From positions 2,066,001 through 2,130,000 of the forward strand of contig NZ_CP054424.1 of NCBI RefSeq assembly GCF_013334205.1: 64,000 nt of DNA, given 5' to 3'. A model generated the notes under the pieces. The model searched no databases. It was not told the DNA's origin and saw nothing but the letters and a program-made list of their open reading frames with translations. Numbering within the stretch: position 1 is the stretch's first letter; every line of letters begins with the position of its first letter. Below are positions 1-9,476 of the stretch, piece after piece. The position numbers were made by a program, and so were the translations under genes. This DNA is from Rhodoferax sp. BAB1. GTDB lineage: Bacteria > Pseudomonadota > Gammaproteobacteria > Burkholderiales > Burkholderiaceae_C.

Positions 1-339
1 CCGGGTCTTCTGGTCCAGCATCTGCTGGGCCTTGCTGCGGTCGAACTTGTCGGCGGCGATCAGCGCCTGCAGATCCGTGCGTACGTCGACCGACTCGCCG
101 CGCATCGCCTTGCGCGAGGCCACCATCTCGTCGGCCAGTGCTTCCAGCTTGGCCTTCTGCCCGGCGTTGAGTTCCAGCTTGTCGCTGATCTTCTCCACCG
201 CCTTGCCGCGCATCTCGGTGACGCGTTCGTCGCTCCAGCCGCGGGCATGGTCGCCGCGCGAACCGCAGGCGGTGAGGCCGCCGATCACGACGGTGGCGGA
301 AGTGAGTGCAATCAGGCTGCGTTTGATCCAGGGTTTCAT
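1..339 (-). CDS. Spy/CpxP-like periplasmic lipoprotein (partial)
   Basis: The first 113 codons of a small exported protein are visible; the 3' end lies beyond the left edge of the window. The N-terminus is basic, then hydrophobic, and ends in a lipobox LTAC with the lipidated cysteine at residue 25, so the product should be anchored to a membrane on the periplasmic side. The rest is highly charged and predicted helical, with the LELNAGQ-K-KL pattern typical of Spy/CpxP and heavy-metal-sensor proteins, which bind unfolded envelope proteins or dampen stress signalling. The family call rests on this pattern and composition only. The start is the only ATG before the signal peptide. No partner gene is visible in the window. 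Confidence 0.7.
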   Translation of the reverse strand, partial: MKPWIKRSLIALTSATVVIGGLTACGSRGDHARGWSDERVTEMRGKAVEKISDKLELNAGQKAKLEALADEMVASRKAMRGESVDVRTDLQALIAADKFDRSKAQQMLDQKTR

Positions 340-494
340 GACGGGCTCCTTGTCGGGGCGTTGTTGAACATGACCGTCATGGTGCCGGCAGGTCCGCGGC
401 GGAAGGTTGCAGGGAGGTCGCGGTTTATTTCGTTTTGTTTCAGCGTGCAAGCCGACGACGCACGCGCTGCAGGCCCATCTTCGGCAGGGGCGGC

Positions 495-1382
495 TCAGCC
501 GCCCGGCGCCTGGGCGATGACGCAGCGGTCGCGCCCGTGCAACTTGCCTTCCAGCAAGGCATGGTCGGCGCGGGTCAAGGCCGACTCCAGCGTGTCGCCC
601 GCCGCCACCAGCGTCAGGCCGGCCGTCACCGTCATGCGCAGGGGCCAGGCATCCTGCATGGGCATGGGCGTCGTGCGCACCAGGTCCAGCAGGCGCCGCA
701 CCACCGCCTCGGCGCCGTTGCCCAGCAGGAGCAGCAGAAACTCCTCGCCCCCGAAGCGGATCAGCACGTCGTTCTCGCGCAGGCAGGAGCCCATCAGCCG
801 TGCCAGGTGCTGCAGGGCCAGGTCGCCCACCGGGTGGCCCCAGGTATCGTTGACGCTCTTGAAATGGTCCACGTCCACCATGGCCAGGTACAGCGGCAGC
901 CCGTTGCGCGCCGCGTCGCGCTGGCGCAGGTCAAAGGCGTAGTGCAGGCCATGCCGCAAGGGCAGGCCGGTCAGCGCGTCGTGCTGCAGCACCGACTCGG
1001 CCACCTTCTGGCGCAATGCATTCAGGCTGGCCACCATGGCCGTCTGTCCGGCCTCGTAGGCCTTGAAGTCCTGTTCATTGGCCGGTTGGCCCTGCGACGA
1101 CCGGGAACACAGCGCACGCACCGCATCGTGCATGGCCTGGTGCTGGCGCTCCAGTTCGGCGGTGGCAGCTGCGTCGAAACCGGCGAGCGTGGATTGCTCC
1201 GTGAGAAACCACTTGCCGAAGATGCAGCGCCGGTGCGCGTCGGGCTGCATCATGTCCTCACCGGGCCCCTCGTGCAGCAAGGCACAGCGCATGAGCCGCT
1301 GGTTCCAGGCCAGATGGGCCTGCAGCCCCTGGTCGATGCCGGTGAGCAGGCTTTCGAAATGCGGCGGGGTGGACTGGATCAT
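495..1382 (-). CDS. CZB-domain diguanylate cyclase (DgcZ-like)
   Basis: A 295-residue cytosolic protein that should make cyclic di-GMP from GTP under control of zinc. Residues about 15-95 match the chemoreceptor zinc-binding (CZB) domain: H23, C53 within RCIFGKW, H81 and H85 have the spacing of the 3-His/1-Cys zinc site of E. coli DgcZ. A GGDEF domain follows from about residue 135. It has an intact active site GGEEF at 211-215 and a product-inhibition I-site RxxD (REND, 202-205) five residues upstream. In DgcZ, zinc binding inhibits the cyclase, and the same is inferred here. The gene stands alone; its neighbours are unrelated. Confidence 0.9.
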   Translation of the reverse strand: MIQSTPPHFESLLTGIDQGLQAHLAWNQRLMRCALLHEGPGEDMMQPDAHRRCIFGKWFLTEQSTLAGFDAAATAELERQHQAMHDAVRALCSRSSQGQPANEQDFKAYEAGQTAMVASLNALRQKVAESVLQHDALTGLPLRHGLHYAFDLRQRDAARNGLPLYLAMVDVDHFKSVNDTWGHPVGDLALQHLARLMGSCLRENDVLIRFGGEEFLLLLLGNGAEAVVRRLLDLVRTTPMPMQDAWPLRMTVTAGLTLVAAGDTLESALTRADHALLEGKLHGRDRCVIAQAPGG

Positions 1383-1496
1383 GCGGGAAATTGACGGTAT
1401 GTCCTGAACATCTTAACCAGCGCCCTGTGGACCTGGAAGCCCCCCCGGCCAGACCAGCCGGGAAACCGCCGCCCCCCTGCCTGGGCCCGGTCGAGT

Positions 1497-4292
1497 TCAA
1501 CCGAGGTTCGATTTGGTTTTGCGCACCTTCTTCGCCGGGGCCACCGGTAGCAGGCTGGTGTATTTCTGGTACAGCTCGAACAGGAAGGCCACGCGCTCGG
1601 CGTCGCTCTTGTAGCTCTTTTTGCCGCCGCTGATCTCATAGGCCTTGTCCACTGCGGCGTCGAGTTTCTGGTGCGCCTTGAACAGCGCGGGCGGCATGGT
1701 CAGCGGGTCGTAGAGGTCGGCCAGCGAGGAACCCGGGAACTGGGCGCGGGCATCGAGCACGGTCTGGGCAGCGGCTTCGATGGCCTGCCGCTGGGCCTCG
1801 GTCGGCGCGTCGGGCCAAGGGTAGTTGTTGTAGACAATCTGGCTGGTGTAGCGGTAACGACTTTCGAGTCTCCCGCACACATACTTGACCCAGGCCATAT
1901 GCATGCGGGATGTCATGATGCCAAAGTGAAAAGACGTGGCATCAGGCATGCAGAGGTTGGCATTGCCAACGATCACATCCGGCGCAAGGAATCCAATGGG
2001 GATGATCTCCCGCCGCTCTGACGAGTGACATGGAATCAAAAGGTACGGCCGATCAGGCTGGCGAATTTCGCCGAACACGGCTGGCGTCGCAGCCAAGGCC
2101 TGGGTGGCGGCACGGTTGCTGGCCGACCGGTGCTGTTTGACCTTTTGCACCCGCGCCATCACTGCGGGCATCGCCCGAAGTTCGTCTGGAGGGCAGTCTT
2201 TCAGCCACAAGCACCAACGCGGTATGTTGTTGATGAACTCGTCCGCGCCGAGAAAAGGGCGTATCCATTTCGCAGCCGTAGGGCAGTCACGCAGCAATTC
2301 CGCCCTTTCGGCTTCGTCCAGGAACAGATGCCCCCCGTCGTTGGCCATCGAACCAAAAACGATGGGAGGAACAGAGCAAATACTCGTCCTGCGAGACGGC
2401 AAGGCTACGTCAGGACCATCAACCAGATAGGGATTGATGTTCGACGCGAGCGTGGCATGCGGTTCGCTGTCTACTGCGTCGTACTCGTAGATCACGCGCC
2501 GCTCCGACACGGACGCCCCAAAGCCGATGATGACGCAGTGCACCGCCGCCTTGCCACTGGCCTCGTTACTCCAGCGGAAGGTGCGGTGGGCGAAGTGGAT
2601 GTGCACGCCTTGCGCCAGGAGCCAGCCCCAAAGCACGCCGACCTGCTCACCTTGAACAATGCTGTTGGTGGAAACCAGGCCGCACAGGGGCTGCTGCAAA
2701 GATAGATCTGCGTTACGGATGTAGTCGGACGCCTTGATGTACCACGCCGCCACGAAATCGAGTACGCCGCCACCCTCCAGCCTGTCGAAGTACGGAGCAG
2801 CGTCGGCCTTCTGCTCCGCGGTCTGGTGCTGCTTCCCCACAAACGGCGGATTCCCCAGCACATAACTGCAACGTTCCGCCGGCAAGACCTCGTTCCAGTC
2901 CCGCCGCAGCGCGTTGCCATGCACGATATGCGGCGTGCTCTTGAGCGGAATGCGCGCGAAGTACAGCCCAAACTCCTCGCTCACGCGCAGGTTCATCTGG
3001 TGGTCCATGAGCCAGAGCGCCACCTGGGCGATCTGGGCCGGAAATTCCTCGATCTCGATGCCGTAGAACTGGTCTACGTCGATGCCGATGAGCGTATGCA
3101 CGTCCATGCTCTGCTGGCCGGCCATGCCGCTGAGCAGGTGGCTGGCGCGCAGCACGTCCAGCTCCAGTTCGCGCAGTTCGCGATAGCTGATGACCAGAAA
3201 GTTGCCGCATCCGCAGGCCGGGTCGAAGAACTTCAAGAGCCGCAGCTTCTTGTGGAACTCGAAGAGCTTGTTGCGGTTGCCCTTGACCTTCTCGAACTCG
3301 GCGCGCAGCTCGTCCAGGAAGAGCGGCTGGATGAGCTTGAGGATGTTCTCCTCGCTGGTGTAGTGCGCGCCCAGATTACGGCGCGCCTTCTCGTCCATGA
3401 TGCTCTGGAACAGGCCGCCGAAGATGGCCGGGCTGATGGCGGACCAGTCCAGCCCGCAGGCGTCGAGCAGGGCCTCGCGCATGGGGGCTGTGAAGTCGGC
3501 CATGGGCAGCGACTCTTCGAACAACTTGCCGTTGATGTACGGGAACATGGCCAACTGTTCGTCCAGCGCCTTGCTGCGCTTCTCGGGCGGGGTGTTGAGC
3601 ACCTGGAACAGCTGGGCCAGCCGCGAGCCCAGGTCCGAACCATCGGCGGCGGTACGTTCCTCGATGAAACTGCGGAAGGCCTGGGCCGGCTGAAAGATGC
3701 CGGTGTCGTCGGCGAACAGGCAGAACAGCACGCGCACCAGCAGCACTTCCAGCGGGTGGCCTTCATAGCCGCTGGCCTTGAGCGCATCGTGCAGGCGGCC
3801 CATGCGCTCGGCCGCCTTGATGTTCACCGGGTCCTGGGCCTTGATCTCCTGCGCCTTGTAGCCGGCGATGAAGCCGAACAGGCGGATGTGCTTGTGCAGG
3901 TCCTTCAGCGCGAATTCGAAGGTCTCGCCGGTGGCGAGCTTGTGCACGCGGAACTGCGCGAAGTCGCAGACGATGATGATCTGCGGCAGGTCGCGCTCGG
4001 CGATACCTGGAAAGTAATCCAGCGCCTGCTTGAAGGCCGCGTCCAGACTCTTGCCGCGCGACTTCTGCTCCACCAGCAGCATGCCGGGCCAGAACAGGTC
4101 GACGAAACCGTGGCCGCCACCGTGCTTCTTGACGTTGAACTCGAAGGTGGCGACGCGCTTGTCGGTGATGCCGAAGATTTCGAAGAAGGCGATCCAGAAG
4201 GGCTTAGCCTCGCTGTCCTCATTGGCCGCGTCGGCCCAGGTGCGGCTGAAGTTCAGCGCGCGGGACTTGATCTCGTTCCAGCTTAAAGGCAC
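1497..4292 (-). CDS. MmeI-type (type IIL) restriction-modification enzyme
   Basis: A 931-residue single-chain enzyme combining DNA cleavage, adenine methylation and site recognition; MmeI itself is of similar length. The N-terminal nuclease motif is D65-X9-E75-x-K77, the MmeI-type PD-ExK arrangement. A helical linker follows. The N6-adenine methyltransferase core has the SAM motif DPACGCGNF at 357-365 and catalytic NPPF at 481-484. Residues about 600-810 should be the target-recognition domain, followed by a C-terminal helical part. Members methylate one strand and cut about 20 bases from the site. All catalytic motifs are intact and the frame is open, so the enzyme is probably active. No separate specificity or methylase gene is present or needed. 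The recognition part has clearly lower GC than the rest (see findings). Confidence 0.9.
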   Translation of the reverse strand: MPLSWNEIKSRALNFSRTWADAANEDSEAKPFWIAFFEIFGITDKRVATFEFNVKKHGGGHGFVDLFWPGMLLVEQKSRGKSLDAAFKQALDYFPGIAERDLPQIIIVCDFAQFRVHKLATGETFEFALKDLHKHIRLFGFIAGYKAQEIKAQDPVNIKAAERMGRLHDALKASGYEGHPLEVLLVRVLFCLFADDTGIFQPAQAFRSFIEERTAADGSDLGSRLAQLFQVLNTPPEKRSKALDEQLAMFPYINGKLFEESLPMADFTAPMREALLDACGLDWSAISPAIFGGLFQSIMDEKARRNLGAHYTSEENILKLIQPLFLDELRAEFEKVKGNRNKLFEFHKKLRLLKFFDPACGCGNFLVISYRELRELELDVLRASHLLSGMAGQQSMDVHTLIGIDVDQFYGIEIEEFPAQIAQVALWLMDHQMNLRVSEEFGLYFARIPLKSTPHIVHGNALRRDWNEVLPAERCSYVLGNPPFVGKQHQTAEQKADAAPYFDRLEGGGVLDFVAAWYIKASDYIRNADLSLQQPLCGLVSTNSIVQGEQVGVLWGWLLAQGVHIHFAHRTFRWSNEASGKAAVHCVIIGFGASVSERRVIYEYDAVDSEPHATLASNINPYLVDGPDVALPSRRTSICSVPPIVFGSMANDGGHLFLDEAERAELLRDCPTAAKWIRPFLGADEFINNIPRWCLWLKDCPPDELRAMPAVMARVQKVKQHRSASNRAATQALAATPAVFGEIRQPDRPYLLIPCHSSERREIIPIGFLAPDVIVGNANLCMPDATSFHFGIMTSRMHMAWVKYVCGRLESRYRYTSQIVYNNYPWPDAPTEAQRQAIEAAAQTVLDARAQFPGSSLADLYDPLTMPPALFKAHQKLDAAVDKAYEISGGKKSYKSDAERVAFLFELYQKYTSLLPVAPAKKVRKTKSNLG

Positions 4293-4367
4293 GGTGACTG
4301 GTCTCCCTGGGTTCTTGTTGCGGCCATTCTAGGGGAACAGAACGGACCACAAACACGGGGATAGCCC

Positions 4368-5078
4368 TCAGCGCCGCAGCCAGTCCGCCAGCGCCGTGCT
4401 CACCGCCTGCGGCTGCTCCATGGTCGTCATGTGGCCGCTGTTTTCCACGATGACCAACTGCGCGCCGGGGATGGCGGCGGCCATGGCCTCGTGCTGGGCT
4501 GGGCCGCTCCAGGCGTCCTGGCGGCCCGTCAGGACCAGCGTGGGGCAGGTGATGCCCGGCAACAGCGGGGCGGCATCGAAGCGGTTCAGCAGTGCGTTGA
4601 TCTGCGCGGCGTACTGTGCGGCGCTGCCGCGGTCGAACATGGCCAGCACTTCTTCGAAGATGGGGCCACCGATGCGATCCGGGTGCACCATGCCCTTGGC
4701 CCACTCCTGGGCCATGACACGCATGCCCTGCTCCTGCGCGATCTTCAGCAGGGCCAGGCGCCCTGCCCGCTCCTTTTCACCCGCCGCACCTGTCGCCAGC
4801 GGGTGCGTGCCCGTGTCCAGCAGGGCCAGGCGCTCCACACGCTGCGGCGCCAGGCGCATGACTTCCAGCGCCACACGACCGCCCATGGAGTGGCCGGCTA
4901 TGCAAAAGCGTTCGGTCGGTGCCTCGTCCAGCACCTGCTGGGCCATGGCGGTGAGGGAATCCCGCAGGCCCCAGGCGGGAATGAGGCAACGGGCCTGGCC
5001 CTGGAGTGCGGCGACCTGCGGCGCCCAGACGGCGGCGTCGCAGTTGAGGCCGGGCAGGAGCATGAGGGTGGCAGCCAT
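4368..5078 (-). CDS. alpha/beta hydrolase
   Basis: A 236-residue serine hydrolase with the nucleophile elbow GHSMGG (S64), an acid in GRQDAW (D188) and a histidine in NSGHM (H216), i.e. a complete triad. There is no signal peptide, so it should act in the cytosol. It is the last gene of the protocatechuate operon and begins one base after the aldo/keto reductase stops, which implies translational coupling. Size and fold are those of enol-lactonase or meta-cleavage-product hydrolases. No such step is needed in the 4,5-cleavage route, so it may be an accessory esterase or lactonase that feeds the pathway. The substrate cannot be read from the sequence. Confidence 0.85.
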   Translation of the reverse strand: MAATLMLLPGLNCDAAVWAPQVAALQGQARCLIPAWGLRDSLTAMAQQVLDEAPTERFCIAGHSMGGRVALEVMRLAPQRVERLALLDTGTHPLATGAAGEKERAGRLALLKIAQEQGMRVMAQEWAKGMVHPDRIGGPIFEEVLAMFDRGSAAQYAAQINALLNRFDAAPLLPGITCPTLVLTGRQDAWSGPAQHEAMAAAIPGAQLVIVENSGHMTTMEQPQAVSTALADWLRR

Positions 5079-5079
5079 T

Positions 5080-6084
5080 TCAGAACACCTCCGTATCGAC
5101 TTCGCGGTTGCTCTGCTCGCTGTAACGGTTACCCACCACGGTCTGCTGGTTGATCAGACTCTCCACTTTCGCCAGGGTGGCGGGGCTGAGCCTGATGTCG
5201 GCGGCGGCCAGGTTTTCGGCCAGATGCTCCAGGCTGGTGGTGCCGAAGAGCGGAGCGATGTGCGGCGCCTTGTGCAGCAGCCAGGCCAGGGCCAGCTGGG
5301 CCGGGGTGCAACCCGCTTCATGCGCCACGGCTTCGTAAGCCGGCAGCAGCTTGAGGTTGCCCGCGTAGTTGGCCGGCTCGAAACGCGGCATGCCGTGGCG
5401 GATGTCCTTGGCGTCCAGGGCCTTCACGTCGCGCAGTTTGCCCGTGAGAAAGCCGCGCGCCACCGGGCTGAAGGCGACGAAGGCAGCGCCGATCTCCTTG
5501 CAGGTGTCGAGCACGGCGATCTCGGGGTTGCGTGTCCAGAGTGAATACTCGGTCTGCACGGCAGCGATGGGGTGGACGGCGTGGGCCTTGCGCACGGTGG
5601 CAGCCGAGACTTCTGAGAGGCCGATGGCGCGCACATGGCCACGCTCGACCAGGCGCGAGAGTTCGCCCACGCTGTCCTCGACGGGCACCTTCTTGTCCCA
5701 GCGATGCAGGTAATACAGGTCGATCACGTCCGTGCCCAGGCGGCGCAGGCTGGCCTCGCAGTCACGGCGGATGGCCTCGGGCCGGCCGTCGATCACACGC
5801 ACCAGCTTGCCGTCACCCGCCAGGTCCACGCCGGCCATACCGCCCTTGCTGGCCAGGGTGATGCGGCTGCGATGCGCCTTGAGCACACGGCCGACCAGGG
5901 TTTCGTTGGCGCCGAAGCCATAGAGGGCTGCCGTGTCGAACATCGTGACACCGGCGTCCAGCGCGCTGAGCAGCACGCGCTCGCCGTGCTCGGGAGCGGG
6001 CGGCACACCGTAGGCATAACTCAGGCTCATGCAGCCCAAGGCGAGGGCGGAGACGTTGAAGGGGCCGATTTGTCGTTGCTGCAT
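5080..6084 (-). CDS. aldo/keto reductase
   Basis: A 334-residue NADPH-type aldo/keto reductase with a TIM-barrel fold. The catalytic tetrad is visible as D50, Y55, K80 and H127 (within LYYLHRWD). It resembles the Tas/YajO branch that reduces small aldehydes and ketones. It lies downstream of pmdC across a 153-bp gap holding a triple-hairpin repeat, and is tightly linked to the hydrolase gene that follows. Cotranscription with the pmd operon is likely but could be damped by the hairpins. A role in handling aromatic aldehydes or the semialdehyde intermediate is inferred from position only. Confidence 0.87.
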   Translation of the reverse strand: MQQRQIGPFNVSALALGCMSLSYAYGVPPAPEHGERVLLSALDAGVTMFDTAALYGFGANETLVGRVLKAHRSRITLASKGGMAGVDLAGDGKLVRVIDGRPEAIRRDCEASLRRLGTDVIDLYYLHRWDKKVPVEDSVGELSRLVERGHVRAIGLSEVSAATVRKAHAVHPIAAVQTEYSLWTRNPEIAVLDTCKEIGAAFVAFSPVARGFLTGKLRDVKALDAKDIRHGMPRFEPANYAGNLKLLPAYEAVAHEAGCTPAQLALAWLLHKAPHIAPLFGTTSLEHLAENLAAADIRLSPATLAKVESLINQQTVVGNRYSEQSNREVDTEVF

Positions 6085-6154
6085 GTCAGTGTCTCCACCG
6101 CACCGCGCCCGCTCCGCAGCGCATAAAACGATCTAAGCCGGGAACGCCGTGGAA

Positions 6155-6220
6155 CCGGCTTTGCCGGGCCACTGGCGTTGCCCCCTGCAAGGGGGGTGGC
6201 GAAGCGACACATCGTGTCGC
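6155..6220. repeat. triple-hairpin intergenic repeat (REP-like)
   Basis: Three stem-loops lie in a row in the pmdC / aldo-keto reductase gap: CCGGC-TTT-GCCGG (6155-6167), CCCCCT-GCA-AGGGGG (6181-6195) and GCGACAC-ATC-GTGTCGC (6204-6220). There is no T-tract, so this is not a classic terminator. Similar pyrimidine-stem/purine-stem elements are scattered through Comamonadaceae intergenic regions (recalled, not searched). It may stabilise the upstream pmd mRNA or reduce read-through into the last two genes. Confidence 0.6.
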
Positions 6221-6237
6221 GCAGCCTGGGGGTGAGT

Positions 6238-7185
6238 CTATTTCAGCTGCTGCTCCAGCTGGTGCAGCACCTGGTAACAAGGCAGCACCTGGGCCACGCT
6301 GGCGTTGGGCTCGCGGCCTTCGCGGATGGCGGCGAAGAACTCGCGGTCCTGCAGCTCGATGCCGTTCATGGAGACGTCGACCTTGCTCACGTCGATCTTC
6401 TCGTCCTTGCCGTTGAACAGGTCGTCGTAACGGGCCAGGTAGGTGGCCGTGTCGCCGATGTAGCGGAAGAAGGTGCCCAGCGGGCCGTCGTTGTTGAACG
6501 AGAGCGACAAGGTGCAGATCGCGCCGTTGGCGGCCTTGAGCTGGATGCTCATGTCCATGGCGATGCCCAGCGTCGGGTGGATCGGCCCCTGGACGGCGTT
6601 GGCCTTCACGATGGGGCTGCCGGCCTGGTAGGCGAACAGGTCCACGGTGTGAGCGGCGTGGTGCCAGAGTAGGTGGTCGGTCCAGCTGCGGGCCTGGCCC
6701 AAGGCGTTCATGTTGGTGCGGCGGAAGAAGTAGGTCTGCACGTCCATCTGCTGGATGTTGAACTCGCCGGCCTTGATCTTCTTGTTGACGTACTGGTGGC
6801 TGGGATTGAAACGACGGGTGTGGCCGCACATGGCCACCAGGCCGGCCTTCTTCTGCAGGGCGACGACTTCCTCGCCGTCCTTGAGCACGTCGCACAGGGG
6901 GATTTCCACCTGCACGTGCTTGCCGGCCTGCAGGCAGGCCTTGGCCTGCGCCGCGTGCATCTGCGTGGGCGTGCACAGGATGACGGCGTCGACTTCCTTG
7001 AGCTTGAGGCTGTCGGCCAGGTCGGTGGTGACGTGCTTGATGCCGTATTTATCAGCCACTTCTTTCGTCTTTTCGATATCGCGGCTGATCAGCGAGACGA
7101 CTTCCACGTCCTGGATGTTCTTGATGCCGTCCAGGTGCTTGATGCCGAAGGCACCGGCGCCGGCGAGGGCTACTTTGATGGTCAT
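6238..7185 (-). CDS. pmdC: 4-carboxy-2-hydroxymuconate-6-semialdehyde dehydrogenase (PmdC/LigC)
   Basis: A 315-residue Gfo/Idh/MocA-family oxidoreductase, the same length as Sphingobium LigC. It oxidises the hemiacetal form of the semialdehyde made by PmdAB, giving 2-pyrone-4,6-dicarboxylate with NAD(P)+. The nucleotide-binding motif GAGAFG is at residues 9-14, followed by the C-terminal beta-sheet domain. It starts 9 bp after the pmdB stop, in the order D-A-B-C known from Comamonas pmd operons, which makes the assignment firm. A triple-hairpin repeat lies just after its stop. Confidence 0.95.
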   Translation of the reverse strand: MTIKVALAGAGAFGIKHLDGIKNIQDVEVVSLISRDIEKTKEVADKYGIKHVTTDLADSLKLKEVDAVILCTPTQMHAAQAKACLQAGKHVQVEIPLCDVLKDGEEVVALQKKAGLVAMCGHTRRFNPSHQYVNKKIKAGEFNIQQMDVQTYFFRRTNMNALGQARSWTDHLLWHHAAHTVDLFAYQAGSPIVKANAVQGPIHPTLGIAMDMSIQLKAANGAICTLSLSFNNDGPLGTFFRYIGDTATYLARYDDLFNGKDEKIDVSKVDVSMNGIELQDREFFAAIREGREPNASVAQVLPCYQVLHQLEQQLK

Positions 7186-7194
7186 GGCGGTTCC

Positions 7195-8518
<1,324 letters not shown>

Positions 8519-9451
8519 TTATTTCTCCTCCGGCCAGTACAGGCGCATGGGATTGTCCACCAGCAGCTTTCTCTGCAGTTCGGCGGTGGGGGCGATGTGG
8601 GGGATGAAATCCACCAGCAGGCCGTCGTCGGGCATGTGGTCCTTCAGGTTGGGGTGCGGCCAGTCGGTGCCCCAGAGCACACGGTCCGGGAATTCCTGCA
8701 CGATGCGCTTGGCAAAGGGCACCACATCCTTGTAGGCGGCCTGCTCGCCATTGAGGGCCTTGGGGCCGGTCACCGAGAGGCGCTCGGGGCAGCTGACCTT
8801 GCTCCACACGTTCTGGTGCTCGCGCATGTACTTCAGGAACAGCGCGAACTCGGGCCCGTCCACGGGTTTGCTCACATCGGGGCGGCCCATGTGGTCCACC
8901 ACCACGGTGGTGGGCAGGGCGGTGAAGAAGTCCCACAGCTCGGGCAGGTCGACCGCCTCGAAGTAGATCACCACATGCCAGCCCAGTTTGGCGATGCGCC
9001 CGGCGATCTCCAGCAGCTCGTCCTTGGGGGTGAAGTCCACCAGACGCTTGACGAAGTTGAAACGCACACCGCGCACGCCGGCGGCGTGCAGCCTGTGCAG
9101 CTCCTCGTCCGTCACGCTGCGCCGGACCGTGGCCACGCCGCGCGCCTTGCCGTTGCTGGACAGGCAGGCGTCGACCAGGGCGCGGTTGTCGGCGCCGTGG
9201 CAGGTGGCCTGCACGATGACGTTGCGCGCAAAACCCAGGTGATCGCGCAGGGCGAAGAGCTGGGCCTTGCTGGCGTCGCAGGGGGTGTACTTGCGCTCGG
9301 GCGCATAGGGAAATTCGGCGCCGGGGCCGAAGACGTGGCAGTGCGCGTCCACCGCGCCGGCCGGCAGCGTGAAGCGCGGCTTGCTGGGGCCGGTGTACCA
9401 GTCCATCCAGCCGGCGGTTTTTTCGAAGGGGCCCGTGGTGGGTTTGCTCAT
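8519..9451 (-). CDS. pmdD: 2-pyrone-4,6-dicarboxylate hydrolase (PmdD/LigI)
   Basis: A 310-residue amidohydrolase-superfamily enzyme that opens the pyrone ring to 4-oxalomesaconate. The HxH motif (DAHCHVF, H37 and H39) and the terminal LWGTDWPHP with the catalytic aspartate are present. I chose the ATG at 9451 (MSKPTTGPF); the 32 residues encoded upstream look non-coding and would overlap the neighbouring gene. LigI-type enzymes work without a bound metal. The gene lies between the SBP lipoprotein gene and pmdA in the operon. Confidence 0.95.
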   Translation of the reverse strand: MSKPTTGPFEKTAGWMDWYTGPSKPRFTLPAGAVDAHCHVFGPGAEFPYAPERKYTPCDASKAQLFALRDHLGFARNVIVQATCHGADNRALVDACLSSNGKARGVATVRRSVTDEELHRLHAAGVRGVRFNFVKRLVDFTPKDELLEIAGRIAKLGWHVVIYFEAVDLPELWDFFTALPTTVVVDHMGRPDVSKPVDGPEFALFLKYMREHQNVWSKVSCPERLSVTGPKALNGEQAAYKDVVPFAKRIVQEFPDRVLWGTDWPHPNLKDHMPDDGLLVDFIPHIAPTAELQRKLLVDNPMRLYWPEEK

Positions 9452-9476
9452 GGTTCTCTCGGATGTTGTTTTGTAA

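Noticed and set aside
2826..4286. A 486-codon plus-strand frame opposite the MmeI-type gene
   Set aside because: Its sequence is leucine/glutamate-rich antisense of the methyltransferase gene, whose motifs are clear.
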